64,000 nt of DNA from Kiloniellaceae bacterium. GTDB lineage: Bacteria > Pseudomonadota > Alphaproteobacteria > Kiloniellales > Kiloniellaceae. The notes under the pieces were generated by a model. That model was given only the letters and a program-made list of their open reading frames with translations. It made no database searches and had not been told where the DNA came from. Made by a program: the position numbers and the translations under genes. Positions 36,387 through 44,453 of the stretch are shown here, one piece after another; position 1 is the stretch's first letter; the number at the start of each line of letters is the position of its first letter. The stretch is taken from NCBI GenBank assembly GCA_021776195.1, contig JAJFGK010000044.1, positions 1 through 64,000 on the forward strand, written 5' to 3'.

Positions 36387-37006
36387 GGCCAAGTCCTGAG
36401 TTATGGGGCGGCGTCGCCTCGGTCGCGCAGACACCACATACTGTAGCAGTTCGTCGAGGTATGCCCGCGCTTTCCAGTGTCTTTCGCATCCTTTAGGATC
36501 TTGGAAACGGCCATTTCGAATTCTTGAACTCAACAATCTCCGGTGCCCGAGAGATGCCCTTTGGCATGAAATGCTCCGTCGCGAGATAGGGGGCGAGGCG
36601 ACATGGCCGGCGTGGAACTGCGGATCGGCCGATGAAGTGGCGGTCGAGCCTCGCGCGTCGCCATGGGTTCCGGGCCCAAAGCCGAGCTTGACGCCTGTCC
36701 GCCAAGTCAGCGCGGTGGCCGCTACTGTCCCTCTCGGATCACGTAGTCAAAGGGATACTCCACAGGGTCTTTCCTGTCCTCGACGAGGTTGGCATGGCCG
36801 AAGTGCCGTCGGGCCTGATCCTTGTGAACATTTCTTGCGCCCGGTGACCCCATGACCTTTTTCAACTCGCCCCTGGTGAACGACCTGCGGACCAGCACGT
36901 TCTCGGTGGCCGCCGCCCCGCCTGTATCGACGCGGCAGTCCATGCGCTGATACGCGAACGGTTTAAAATCCTGCTCAAGCCGGGGCCGTGACCGACGGTC
37001 GAAACG
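36387..37006. other. Region between the dehydrogenase and LysR genes
   Basis: 620 bp. It should hold the dehydrogenase promoter near 36390-36500. The only candidate gene is a small minus-strand frame at 36722-36943, listed separately. Confidence 0.4.
36722..36943 (-). CDS. Possible gene fragment, unrecognised
   Basis: A 73-aa frame starting MDCRVDTGGAAATENVL; it includes RRSFTRGELKKVMGS and ends VEYPFDYVIREGQ. It looks more protein-like than shadow frames. The same frame stays open upstream (PRLEQDFKPFAYQR) without a start until the stop of the LysR gene, so it may be the 3' remnant of a lost gene. I do not recognise the family. Confidence 0.3.
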   Translation of the reverse strand: MDCRVDTGGAAATENVLVRRSFTRGELKKVMGSPGARNVHKDQARRHFGHANLVEDRKDPVEYPFDYVIREGQ

Positions 37007-38059
37007 TTACTCCGCGACCACCTCGATGGCCCCCGCCATGCCCGGTGCCAGGGCGGCAAAACGCGGAACGATGTGTTCGGCCAGGAGAACACGGCAGTCG
37101 TCTGCAAGCTGCTCAGGCAAATGCCCGAGTTCTTCGGATCGAGCGGTCAGGTAGATCCAGCGCGACACAGCTGGAAACGGCATGGGCAATATGTCCAGGC
37201 TGGGCACAAAACGCTCGGCATCAAGCAGGTTCAGTGGCGTCGTCAGCGTCCAGCCGCGGGCTTGCACGGCCATGGCGAAGACCGAGCGCGAGGATTCGAA
37301 AGCATAGCGGCGCGGCACATTGAAACGCACGCGCTTAAGATGCTGAGCGACGACTCGGCCGATCGGCATGGCTTCGGAGTACTGAACGAAAGGCAGCTTG
37401 GCGAGCTGATCGCGCATGTCCTGGTCGGCCCTGAGCACGCCTTTCGCCGCGGCCAGGATGAGGGGTTCATGCAGAATCGCTATGGAGCGGAAGTTATTGG
37501 TGTCGTCGGGAACAGTGGCGGAGACAGCAATGTCGGCCTCACGTTTCTCCAGCTTTGCTGTCACCCAGTCCGACCGGCCGGAGTAGGTGTCGACGAAACA
37601 GTTGCGGAAGCGCTGCTGCAAGCTCAAGACGAGCGCCGGCGTCAGGGAAGCGTCGAGATCGTCGATGATGGCGAGCGATATTTGAGGTAGAATGGCAAGG
37701 TTGAGCTCCGCGAGTTCTCCCTGCGCGTCCGACACGGCTTCCAGAATCCGATGCGCGTGCAGGCGCAGGATCTGCCCGGCCGGCGTCAGCGTAACCGGCC
37801 GGGCCCGCCGGTCGAAAAGCTTTGCACCAACAGCTTTTTCCAGCGCCGTGACCTGTTGCGAAACACCCGACGGGCTGCCGCCGATTCGTCCCGCCGCCCC
37901 GCCGATCGAACCCGTTTCCTCGAGTGCCACGAAAACGCGAAGACCACGTAATGTCAGTTCGGGATTGACCTTCGGATGCGAAACGCTTGATCGAATAGAG
38001 TCGTCGGTCATAGTTCGGGTAGCCATTCTTCCCGAAACATCGTCGCCCGCCCTTGTCAT
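37007..38059 (-). CDS. LysR-family transcriptional regulator
   Basis: A 350-aa frame. Helix-turn-helix at about residues 37-95: LRGLRVFVALEETGSIGGAA, SPSGVSQQVTALEKAVGAKL and FDRRARPVTLTPAG, classic LysR wording. The remainder is the inducer-binding domain. Met codons at 38026 and 38011 are alternative starts that fit the usual N-terminus better. It probably controls the 33960 dehydrogenase or the genes around it; this is inferred from position only. Confidence 0.9.
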   Translation of the reverse strand: MTRAGDDVSGRMATRTMTDDSIRSSVSHPKVNPELTLRGLRVFVALEETGSIGGAAGRIGGSPSGVSQQVTALEKAVGAKLFDRRARPVTLTPAGQILRLHAHRILEAVSDAQGELAELNLAILPQISLAIIDDLDASLTPALVLSLQQRFRNCFVDTYSGRSDWVTAKLEKREADIAVSATVPDDTNNFRSIAILHEPLILAAAKGVLRADQDMRDQLAKLPFVQYSEAMPIGRVVAQHLKRVRFNVPRRYAFESSRSVFAMAVQARGWTLTTPLNLLDAERFVPSLDILPMPFPAVSRWIYLTARSEELGHLPEQLADDCRVLLAEHIVPRFAALAPGMAGAIEVVAE

Positions 38060-38568
38060 ACCATCAAATCATCCAACAAGTCTGTCTCAGGACAGTGCGA
38101 TCGGTGACCTCTCCATGCAAGAGGATCATGACGCTACACGGGTCCTCCTGACGGGTCCGACCAGGATTTTGTGAAGGCGGCCCTTTCATCTGGAAGAAAC
38201 CAGCGGAAGCGGCCGACCTTTCGGAGATTCGAGAATCAGCTCGGCCATGTGCTCTTCGCCGCCGCAATTGGCGAGCTTCCTAGATGCTCTCTTAATATGC
38301 GGTGACACCTTTTGCCCGCAGTTCGGCCTCGTTCGAGCTACTTGCCGCGAGCGTTGACATGAGGCCTTCACATTATCTTCGAGATCCCGCGCCGGTGTGC
38401 CTTCATCTTTTCGCGGGCTTCCAACGTGCCGTCATGGCACGAGCCGAACCACTTGTCCCATGGCACTTCTAGATTGCCCCAATTGCACTCCAAACAGCGG
38501 TGGTGCATCTGATGGTGAAAGGTGCTCTGACCGGCAAACCTCTCCACGAAATGAGCAAGTAAAGTCGG
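38060..38568. other. Intergenic, no supported gene
   Basis: About 510 bp upstream of LysR. Short frames lack family motifs and ribosome-binding sites. The lysR promoter is expected near 38060-38150. Confidence 0.35.
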
Positions 38569-39087
38569 TTGCGGGCCGGGGATTTGAACCTACTTACCCA
38601 GACGTATCTGCGGTTTCGATTCCCTGCTGTTTCACTGTTCCGATCTTTAGGGAACTGTTGCCTAACTTCTTGATTTGGATGGTGTATTTGGTGCATGTAC
38701 TCGCCAAATCGACCAAGTAATGCGAATATCTCTGTATTTTCCCAGGTTATCAGGGAGTTTTGAGCGGAGACGGGTTCGCTCCTGTCTCCAACCACCGCCA
38801 CCCACCCTCTGTGTCCGACCCGGAGACATGGGTGACAACCTCGTGCCGAACGGGTTGTCGATGGATTGCAGTGTTTTCTGCTCCAGGTCGTTGTATCCGA
38901 GATCATAGTGCATAGAGCTGACGAGCCAAATGGCGTCGTCGACTTCCTTGATACCGAGCCTTTGTCCGGCCATGACGGTTGAGATGTCGATCTTCTTGCG
39001 GTGCATGCAGATGCGCCCGCGGGAGGTGACGAGGATTTCCTTGTCATGGAAGAGGTAGGTCAGCGTGGCGTCAGCTGGCGGCCCCAA
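38569..39087 (-). mobile_element. IS481-like transposase 3' relic (second copy)
   Basis: The minus frame from 39087 reads TLTYLFHDKEILVTSRGRIC, then MHRKKIDISTVMAGQRLGIK, EVDDAIWLVSSMHYDLGYND and NPFGTRLSPMS: the last 85-90 residues of an IS481-type integrase, longer at its 5' side than the copy at 30720. The two relics share about 380 bp, including the non-coding tail with TCCCTG/AGGGA motifs. The left edge (38571-38600, reverse complement ggttcaaatccccggc then ccgcaaccga) resembles the 3' part of a tRNA-Met. Confidence 0.7.
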
Positions 39088-39200
39088 TAATGCCGTCGCC
39101 GCGCGTTTGGGAAAGATGCCGACGTGGCGGCCTGACCTCGGCCCTGAAATCTCCGAGCTGCGAGCCGCCGAGGTTTATCTGAGGCCGCCGTCACGGCAAT

Positions 39201-40256
39201 TCAATGTGTCGAAGCCCGGCCGGGCGGCGCCGTCGTTTCTCGAACGATGACCTCGGTTTGAAGCTCGACGGATTGGACTGGGATTTTCCGCTCTATCGAT
39301 GCGATCAGGATTTCCGCGGCACGTCTGCCCATGTCGGCGGCCGGCACGCGAACCGTGGTCAGCTTCGGGCGCGTGTAACTTGTCGCGGGAAGATCATCGA
39401 AGCCGATGATGGAGATGTCGCCGGGAACCGATAGCCCTCTTTCACGACATAGGCTGAGGGCGCCGATCGCCTGAATGTCATTGGCACAGAAGACCGCGGT
39501 TGGAGGCTCGAGCGTTCTCAGCATTGCCGCCATGGCCGATGCCCCTTCTTCCATTTCAAAGTCACGCTCGTGGATCAGCGCCGGATCCACAGTCAGACCA
39601 TGGTGTCGCAAGCAATCCTCGAAGGCCTGGCGGCGGTCGAGGGCACGATCGTTGATATCGGTGCGACCGCAAACCAGACCGAGACGGCGATGGCCCAGCG
39701 AAACGAGAAAATCCACTGCTGCCCAGGCCGCCTTGTAATTGTCAAAGGACACCGATGGCCAGTCCTGGTCACGCATGAGCTTCCAGGTGATGAGGAAGGG
39801 GACGCTGTTGGTACGGATCTTTTGGATAAGGGTCGGTTCGTGATTGCCGCCGGTTAGAATCAGTCCATCGACCCGCCGCTCCAGGAGGCGCTGAGCCAAC
39901 ATGGCCTCTTGTTTCGGCGAGAATTCGGACGCGCCGAGCAGGACTGTGTAGCCGACGGCTTGCGCCGCGCGCTGGATCGATTGGGTCGAGGCGGCGTAAA
40001 TCGAATTCATGATGGTCGGGATGATCAAACCGATTGTGTGAGACCGCCCCGAGATCATGCTGACCGCGATGCCGTCGTAGACGAAGTGGGTTTCCTCGAC
40101 GACCTTGAGGATTCGATCACGTGTCTCTGCCCGGACCATGTCCGGCCGGTTGAGCGCCCGTGACACGGTTGCGGTTGAAACGCCGGCGCGTCTTGCGACC
40201 TCACGGATCGTAATCTTGTCCGTGGAGGCGGGGGCGACTTTGGCGGGCTTGTGCAT
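39201..40256 (-). CDS. LacI-family transcriptional regulator
   Basis: A 351-aa protein from ATG 40256 (MHKPAK). HTH: TIREVARRAGVSTATVSRALN; hinge RDRILKVVEETHFVYDG; ligand domain with TIGLIIPTIMNSIYA, RRVDGLILTGG, AVFCANDIQAIGAL and ISIIGFDDLPA. It is divergent from the 40596 operon. Two CAAACGTTTG operators lie between them, one near each start, so it likely represses both itself and the operon until an imported compound or its product binds. Confidence 0.95.
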   Translation of the reverse strand: MHKPAKVAPASTDKITIREVARRAGVSTATVSRALNRPDMVRAETRDRILKVVEETHFVYDGIAVSMISGRSHTIGLIIPTIMNSIYAASTQSIQRAAQAVGYTVLLGASEFSPKQEAMLAQRLLERRVDGLILTGGNHEPTLIQKIRTNSVPFLITWKLMRDQDWPSVSFDNYKAAWAAVDFLVSLGHRRLGLVCGRTDINDRALDRRQAFEDCLRHHGLTVDPALIHERDFEMEEGASAMAAMLRTLEPPTAVFCANDIQAIGALSLCRERGLSVPGDISIIGFDDLPATSYTRPKLTTVRVPAADMGRRAAEILIASIERKIPVQSVELQTEVIVRETTAPPGRASTH

Positions 40257-40347
40257 TGCTCGGGCGGATCTCACGACTTGAGGAAGACCTCTCTGGTGAT
40301 CTGACTATCAGGAAAATCAGGCATTCACGGCGGAGGACTCACTTTAT

Positions 40348-40357
40348 CAAACGTTTG
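40348..40357. promoter_or_regulatory. LacI-type operator, gene-proximal to lacI
   Basis: Palindrome CAAACGTTTG (context tcaaacgtttgcag), with the central CG typical of LacI/GalR sites. It lies about 92 bp upstream of the regulator start, consistent with autoregulation. Confidence 0.7.
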
Positions 40358-40538
40358 CAGTAATTGTGCTTTAAGCAGTGTTTTCTAGCTTGAATTTGAC
40401 TCCAGCCCAAGACATTTTTGAAAGCGTTCTAGCCAAATTCTTGCTTCAGCTCTGACAAAATGGCCGAAAGCTTGACGATTCGATATGAATGTTGCTAGCC
40501 TCTGTCGAACGGCCTGAAGGCTGGTACCTACGTACCAA

Positions 40539-40556
40539 AATGCAAACGTTTGCATT
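40539..40556. promoter_or_regulatory. LacI-type operator, operon-proximal
   Basis: A perfect 18-bp palindrome AATGCAAACGTTTGCATT, 40 bp upstream of the 40596 start. A gataat element at 40564-40569 could be the -10 box, so the operator would cover the -35 region. The two sites are 191 bp apart, allowing looping. Confidence 0.85.
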
Positions 40557-40595
40557 CTGGTACGATAATAAAAGACCCAAGGGAGGCGAGGCGCG

Positions 40596-41867
40596 ATGCG
40601 CAGCTACATCAAGAGGGCTGAGGCTGGCTTGGCAAAAGAGCGGACGGATGTGGAAGACAAGGTCCGCAGCATGATCGCCGAGATCGCCGCACGGCGTGAT
40701 TCGGCGGTCCGTGATTTCGCCGCGCAACTGGACGGTTGGAGATCAGAGATCCGGGTGAGCCAAGACCAGATCAGGGATGTCGGGGCACGGCTTTCCGAGA
40801 CCTTCAAGGAGGACTTCGAGATCTGCAAGCGGCAGGTTCAGGATTTCGCCCGCCGCCAACTTGACTCATTTACCGAATTGGAAGCCGAGGTGGGGCCTGG
40901 CATCACCCTGGGCCACCGGCATATCCCGGTGCGCTACGTCGGCTGCTACATCCCAGGGGGCAAGTACCCCTTGATCAGCGCCGCCATCATGTCGATTGGA
41001 ACGGCACGTGTCGCCGGGGTCTCGAACGTCATCGGATGTGCTCCGCCGCGCGACGAAGAGGGAATCTACGGCCCGACCCTTTACGCAATGGACGCCGCCG
41101 GTGCGGACGAAATCTACTGCCTGGGGGGCGTTCAGGCCCTGGCCTCGATGGCCTATGGCTGCATGGGCATGGCGCCGGTCGATATGATCACAGGGCCCGG
41201 CAACGCCTTTGTTTCGGAGGCCAAACGTCAGCTCTTCGGTATCGTGGGCATCGATCTCCTGGCCGGCCCGACAGAAGTCTGCGTCGTCGCCGACGATAGC
41301 GCCGATCCCTCGCTGGTGGCGACGGACCTCTTGGGGCAGGCCGAACATGGGCCCGACAGTCCCGCCTGGCTGGTCACCACATCCGAGGGCTTGGGCCGTG
41401 CGGTCCTGGCCGAGGTGGAACGACAGCTCGAAACTCTGCCGACAAGAGACATTGCCGCGCTTTCCTGGCGCGACCATGGCGAAATCGTCGTGGTGAAGGA
41501 CGACGACGAGGCGATTGCGGCTTGCGACGATTACGCGCCGGAGCACTTGGAAGTCATGACCCTTCGCGACGACTACTTCCTCGCCAACCTGAAAAACTAC
41601 GGCAGCCTGTTTGTCGGCGAGGAAACCACGGTCGCTTACGGCGACAAGGGGATCGGCACCAATCATACGCTGCCGACCTCCAAGGCGGCCCGTTACACCG
41701 GTGGCCTTTGGGTCGGCAAGTTTCTGAAAACCGTGACCTATCAACGCATGACGCGCGCGGCCAGCAGGGATTTCGCGCCTGTCGCCTCGCGGCAGTGCGA
41801 GAGCGAACACCTGCTGGCCCATCAAATCACCGCGGACGTCCGTAGCGCACGCTTTGCATCGGATTGA
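40596..41867 (+). CDS. Histidinol dehydrogenase paralogue, HpsN (sulfopropanediol dehydrogenase)-like
   Basis: A 423-aa protein with an AAGGGAGG site. HisD-fold motifs: RYVGCYIPGGKYPLISAA, GGVQALASMAYG, DMITGPGNAFVSEAKRQLFG, LLAGPTEV, zinc ligands Gln248 and His251 (LLGQAEHGPDS), catalytic APEHLEV, and YGDKGIGTNHTLPT. The HRHIPVRYVGCYIPG and ETTVAYGDK wording fits HpsN-type enzymes better than biosynthetic HisD, and no other his gene is present. HpsN oxidises (R)-2,3-dihydroxypropane-1-sulfonate to sulfolactate with 2 NAD. Here it heads a LacI-controlled transport operon; the actual polyol is unknown. Confidence 0.85.
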   Translation: MRSYIKRAEAGLAKERTDVEDKVRSMIAEIAARRDSAVRDFAAQLDGWRSEIRVSQDQIRDVGARLSETFKEDFEICKRQVQDFARRQLDSFTELEAEVGPGITLGHRHIPVRYVGCYIPGGKYPLISAAIMSIGTARVAGVSNVIGCAPPRDEEGIYGPTLYAMDAAGADEIYCLGGVQALASMAYGCMGMAPVDMITGPGNAFVSEAKRQLFGIVGIDLLAGPTEVCVVADDSADPSLVATDLLGQAEHGPDSPAWLVTTSEGLGRAVLAEVERQLETLPTRDIAALSWRDHGEIVVVKDDDEAIAACDDYAPEHLEVMTLRDDYFLANLKNYGSLFVGEETTVAYGDKGIGTNHTLPTSKAARYTGGLWVGKFLKTVTYQRMTRAASRDFAPVASRQCESEHLLAHQITADVRSARFASD

Positions 41868-41915
41868 GGGCAAGCGGATCGACGACCGGCAATGCCGAAA
41901 CAGGGAGGCAGCAAA

Positions 41916-42962
41916 ATGATATTTTTCTGGGCGGAAACTCCCGATGGCTGGGGAATTCCTGGGATTCACGGCCCCTGGGCCGAAGACGAGCTCGACGGCT
42001 ATGTGCAAAGCGGTGTCTACCTGATCCGCGGCCAGGGCGAGAACATGCTGATCGATACCGGAAACTGGACCCTGCCGGAACACAACAACGGGATGGGCGA
42101 CTTCCTGGTCGATCTGCTGGACAAGGAAAAGAACGACCTCAAGTACATCCTCATCACCCACTTTCACTACGACCACACCGGCAATGCCAAGATGCTCAAG
42201 GATCGCTATGGCGCCATGGTCGTTTGCCATCCGGCCGACAAGCCGATCATCGAGGATCCGATGATCATCACGCGACCGGAAAACCTGACCCGTTTCGGTG
42301 TGACGCCGGAAGAAGTGGTCGAGGATTTCAATTTGAAAGAGGGCGAAAGCCTGGGTCTTTCGGACCCCAGTATTATCGAAACCTACTGGAACTTTCCCGT
42401 CGAGGTAGACGTCGAGGTCAACGACGGGGACGTCCTCGAGTTTGGCGGCCTGAAAGTCGAGATCGTCCACCTTCCAGGCCATTGCCCGGGCCATATCGGT
42501 GTCTGGAACGCCCATACGGGGACGCTCTATGCCGGCGATCTGCTGCACTATCCCACGCCACTCGGACCCGCCCCGATCGGCGATGCCAAGGCGCACTGGA
42601 ACTCGATCCAGCGGTGCCTGGCGATCAAGCCGCAGCTGCTCCTGGAGGGCCATGGGCTGTCCGCCTATTCGCAAGCCAGCTCGGAGCGGCGTTTACTTCA
42701 CATGCAGCAACAGCAGGACGACACGCGCAATCGGATTCTCTTTGTCCTGCAGCGCGAGCGTAAGCCGATGACCACCCAGGAATTGGTGCCTGAAGTCATG
42801 CCGGTGAAATCGGAACTCGACTATGCGGTTTCGACCGGAATCGGCGAACGGCGTTGTTACGCGGAGTGCTGCATTCATACGCACATTCTGTGGATGATCG
42901 AGCAAGGCAAGGTCGCAAGAACAGAAGAGGGCGGCCTGATCAAATTCGCGGCGGTTGCTTGA
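41916..42962 (+). CDS. Metallo-beta-lactamase-fold hydrolase with C-terminal helical domain
   Basis: A 348-aa protein; ATG 41916 follows GGGAGGCAGC. Metal motif THFHYDHTG (HxHxDH), then HLPGHCPGHIGVW, AGDLLHYPTP (bridging Asp) and LEGHGLSAYS (last His). After residue 240 a winged-helix-like tail (RNRILFVLQRERKPMTTQEL) carries a Cys/His cluster, RCYAECCIHTH. MBL proteins of this type hydrolyse thioesters, lactones or phosphoesters. It probably acts on the product of the preceding dehydrogenase. Confidence 0.8.
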   Translation: MIFFWAETPDGWGIPGIHGPWAEDELDGYVQSGVYLIRGQGENMLIDTGNWTLPEHNNGMGDFLVDLLDKEKNDLKYILITHFHYDHTGNAKMLKDRYGAMVVCHPADKPIIEDPMIITRPENLTRFGVTPEEVVEDFNLKEGESLGLSDPSIIETYWNFPVEVDVEVNDGDVLEFGGLKVEIVHLPGHCPGHIGVWNAHTGTLYAGDLLHYPTPLGPAPIGDAKAHWNSIQRCLAIKPQLLLEGHGLSAYSQASSERRLLHMQQQQDDTRNRILFVLQRERKPMTTQELVPEVMPVKSELDYAVSTGIGERRCYAECCIHTHILWMIEQGKVARTEEGGLIKFAAVA

Positions 42963-43022
42963 ATGCGCGCCGAGCCTTGAGCTTAACGTCAGCCAGTCAA
43001 AGCAAATAGGGGAGATGGTACA

Positions 43023-44360
43023 ATGGCCAAGAAACTAGACCCGAGGCGGTTTCCCGACTTCACCGACCGGAAGGTCGTCGGCGCTCATATGGAGCGGCTC
43101 GATCTCCATGGTATCGACCGCAGGGAGTTCCTTGCCTTCGCATCGGTCAGCGCCATCGCGTCGGCGACCGCCCTGGCCGCCGGTTTCCCGGGCGTGGCCC
43201 TAGCCGACACCGGCGGCAAGATGGCCCATCTGATGATGACCATGCGGATGGAGTATACCAACAACGCTCAATCGGGTGCGGCCGGCGCGGCGAATGCGCT
43301 CGGTATGGATATCGCCTCGGCCGACGGACAGTTCGATTCCGAGCGGCAGCTCAATCAGTTTGAACAACAGATTGCCGCGAGAACCCAGGCTGTCATGTTG
43401 CACGCGCCCGGCGGTGGTTCGATCAAGCGCATCGCACAGCTCGCCAACGAGAACAAGATTTGGCTCGACAATACCTGGGGCACCCTGCCCTGGTTCACGC
43501 CTTTCGAGGCGGGCGATTACTACACCATGTATGCGGTGCCCGAGGAGTTTTCCGCCCACGGGGACGTGACCGAAGAAGTCTGCAAGGCCGTCATGGAGAA
43601 GTTCGGCGGCGGCAAGCTGGTCGGCGTGACCGGCGTCGAGGGCAATTCGACCGATCTCATTCGCTCGCGTGGGCGCGACGCGGCGATCGAAAAGTATCCG
43701 GAGATCACCTTGGCAGGCGAGCTTCCCGGAAAATGGAATCGCGAGGATTCTCAGAAAGCCATGGAGGCGCTGATCTCCCGCCATTCCGATATCGTGGGGG
43801 TCATCGGCCAGAACGACGATGTGGCCGACGGCTGCATCGCAGCCTTGCGGGCGGCCGGTGTCAGGCCCGGAAGAGATGTGTTCGTGACCGGTGCCGACGG
43901 CACGACGCTTGGCGCCGAAATGATCCAAGAAGGGCGGCTGCATGCCACCAGCGCAAATGTTCCGCAGTACATGGGCGCGCTGCTGACCACTCGGCTCTAC
44001 GATGTGATGAACGGATGGCGGCCGAGGGCGGCCGAACGCATGATGAACTGGCGTTCGGTGGCGATGACCAAGGACAACGTCGAGCCCTATCTGGACCGCT
44101 ATGTCAACGCCGACGGGCCCGAGCCTTTCGACTACAAGAAGATGTGCAAAGTGCTGCATCCCGACGATTGGGATCCGCAGGCCGAGCTCTTCCCCATGAA
44201 CATCGACCTGGAATGGGGCGGCATCGATAAGCCCGCAGGCTGGACCTATCCCAAGGAGTACGCGGCTTCCAGGGAGAATGGCGAGGCGGAAGCCGTCCGC
44301 GAGGAGTATGCGGCACACTACAAGATCGACTTTTTCGGTCCCTCACCGATGAAGGCATAG
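43023..44360 (+). CDS. Periplasmic sugar-binding protein, ribose/autoinducer type
   Basis: A 445-aa protein with a long N-region and twin-arginine signal (IDRREFLAFASVSAIA; arginines 33-34). It has Peripla_BP_4 features: NNAQSGAAGAANALGMD, RTQAVMLHAPGGGSIKRIA, IGQNDDVADGCIAAL and VTGADGTTLGAEMI. It is longer than typical RbsB (about 300 aa) because of a C-terminal extension after residue 345. It feeds the 44454/46058 transporter. Confidence 0.88.
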   Translation: MAKKLDPRRFPDFTDRKVVGAHMERLDLHGIDRREFLAFASVSAIASATALAAGFPGVALADTGGKMAHLMMTMRMEYTNNAQSGAAGAANALGMDIASADGQFDSERQLNQFEQQIAARTQAVMLHAPGGGSIKRIAQLANENKIWLDNTWGTLPWFTPFEAGDYYTMYAVPEEFSAHGDVTEEVCKAVMEKFGGGKLVGVTGVEGNSTDLIRSRGRDAAIEKYPEITLAGELPGKWNREDSQKAMEALISRHSDIVGVIGQNDDVADGCIAALRAAGVRPGRDVFVTGADGTTLGAEMIQEGRLHATSANVPQYMGALLTTRLYDVMNGWRPRAAERMMNWRSVAMTKDNVEPYLDRYVNADGPEPFDYKKMCKVLHPDDWDPQAELFPMNIDLEWGGIDKPAGWTYPKEYAASRENGEAEAVREEYAAHYKIDFFGPSPMKA

Positions 44361-44370
44361 ATCAGTCAAG

Positions 44371-44414
44371 CCCCTCGGCGCCGCCGCAAAAGGTAGCAAG
44401 CCGCCGCCGAGGGG
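44371..44414 (+). terminator. Intercistronic hairpin after the binding-protein gene
   Basis: A 10-bp perfect stem CCCCTCGGCG / CGCCGAGGGG with further inner pairing (ccgccgc, gccgc), 11 bp after the stop. No T run. It probably stabilises the upstream message. Confidence 0.7.
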
Positions 44415-44453
44415 CCCTACGAAGACAGGCCCATCAGTAAAGAAGGCCGACGG

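Noticed and set aside
40596..41867. Biosynthetic histidinol dehydrogenase
   Set aside because: No other his genes, LacI control and transporter context, and HpsN-type wording in several motifs.
40866..42674. 602-aa minus-strand frame
   Set aside because: Antisense to the HisD-like and MBL genes, which have clear motifs and ribosome-binding sites.
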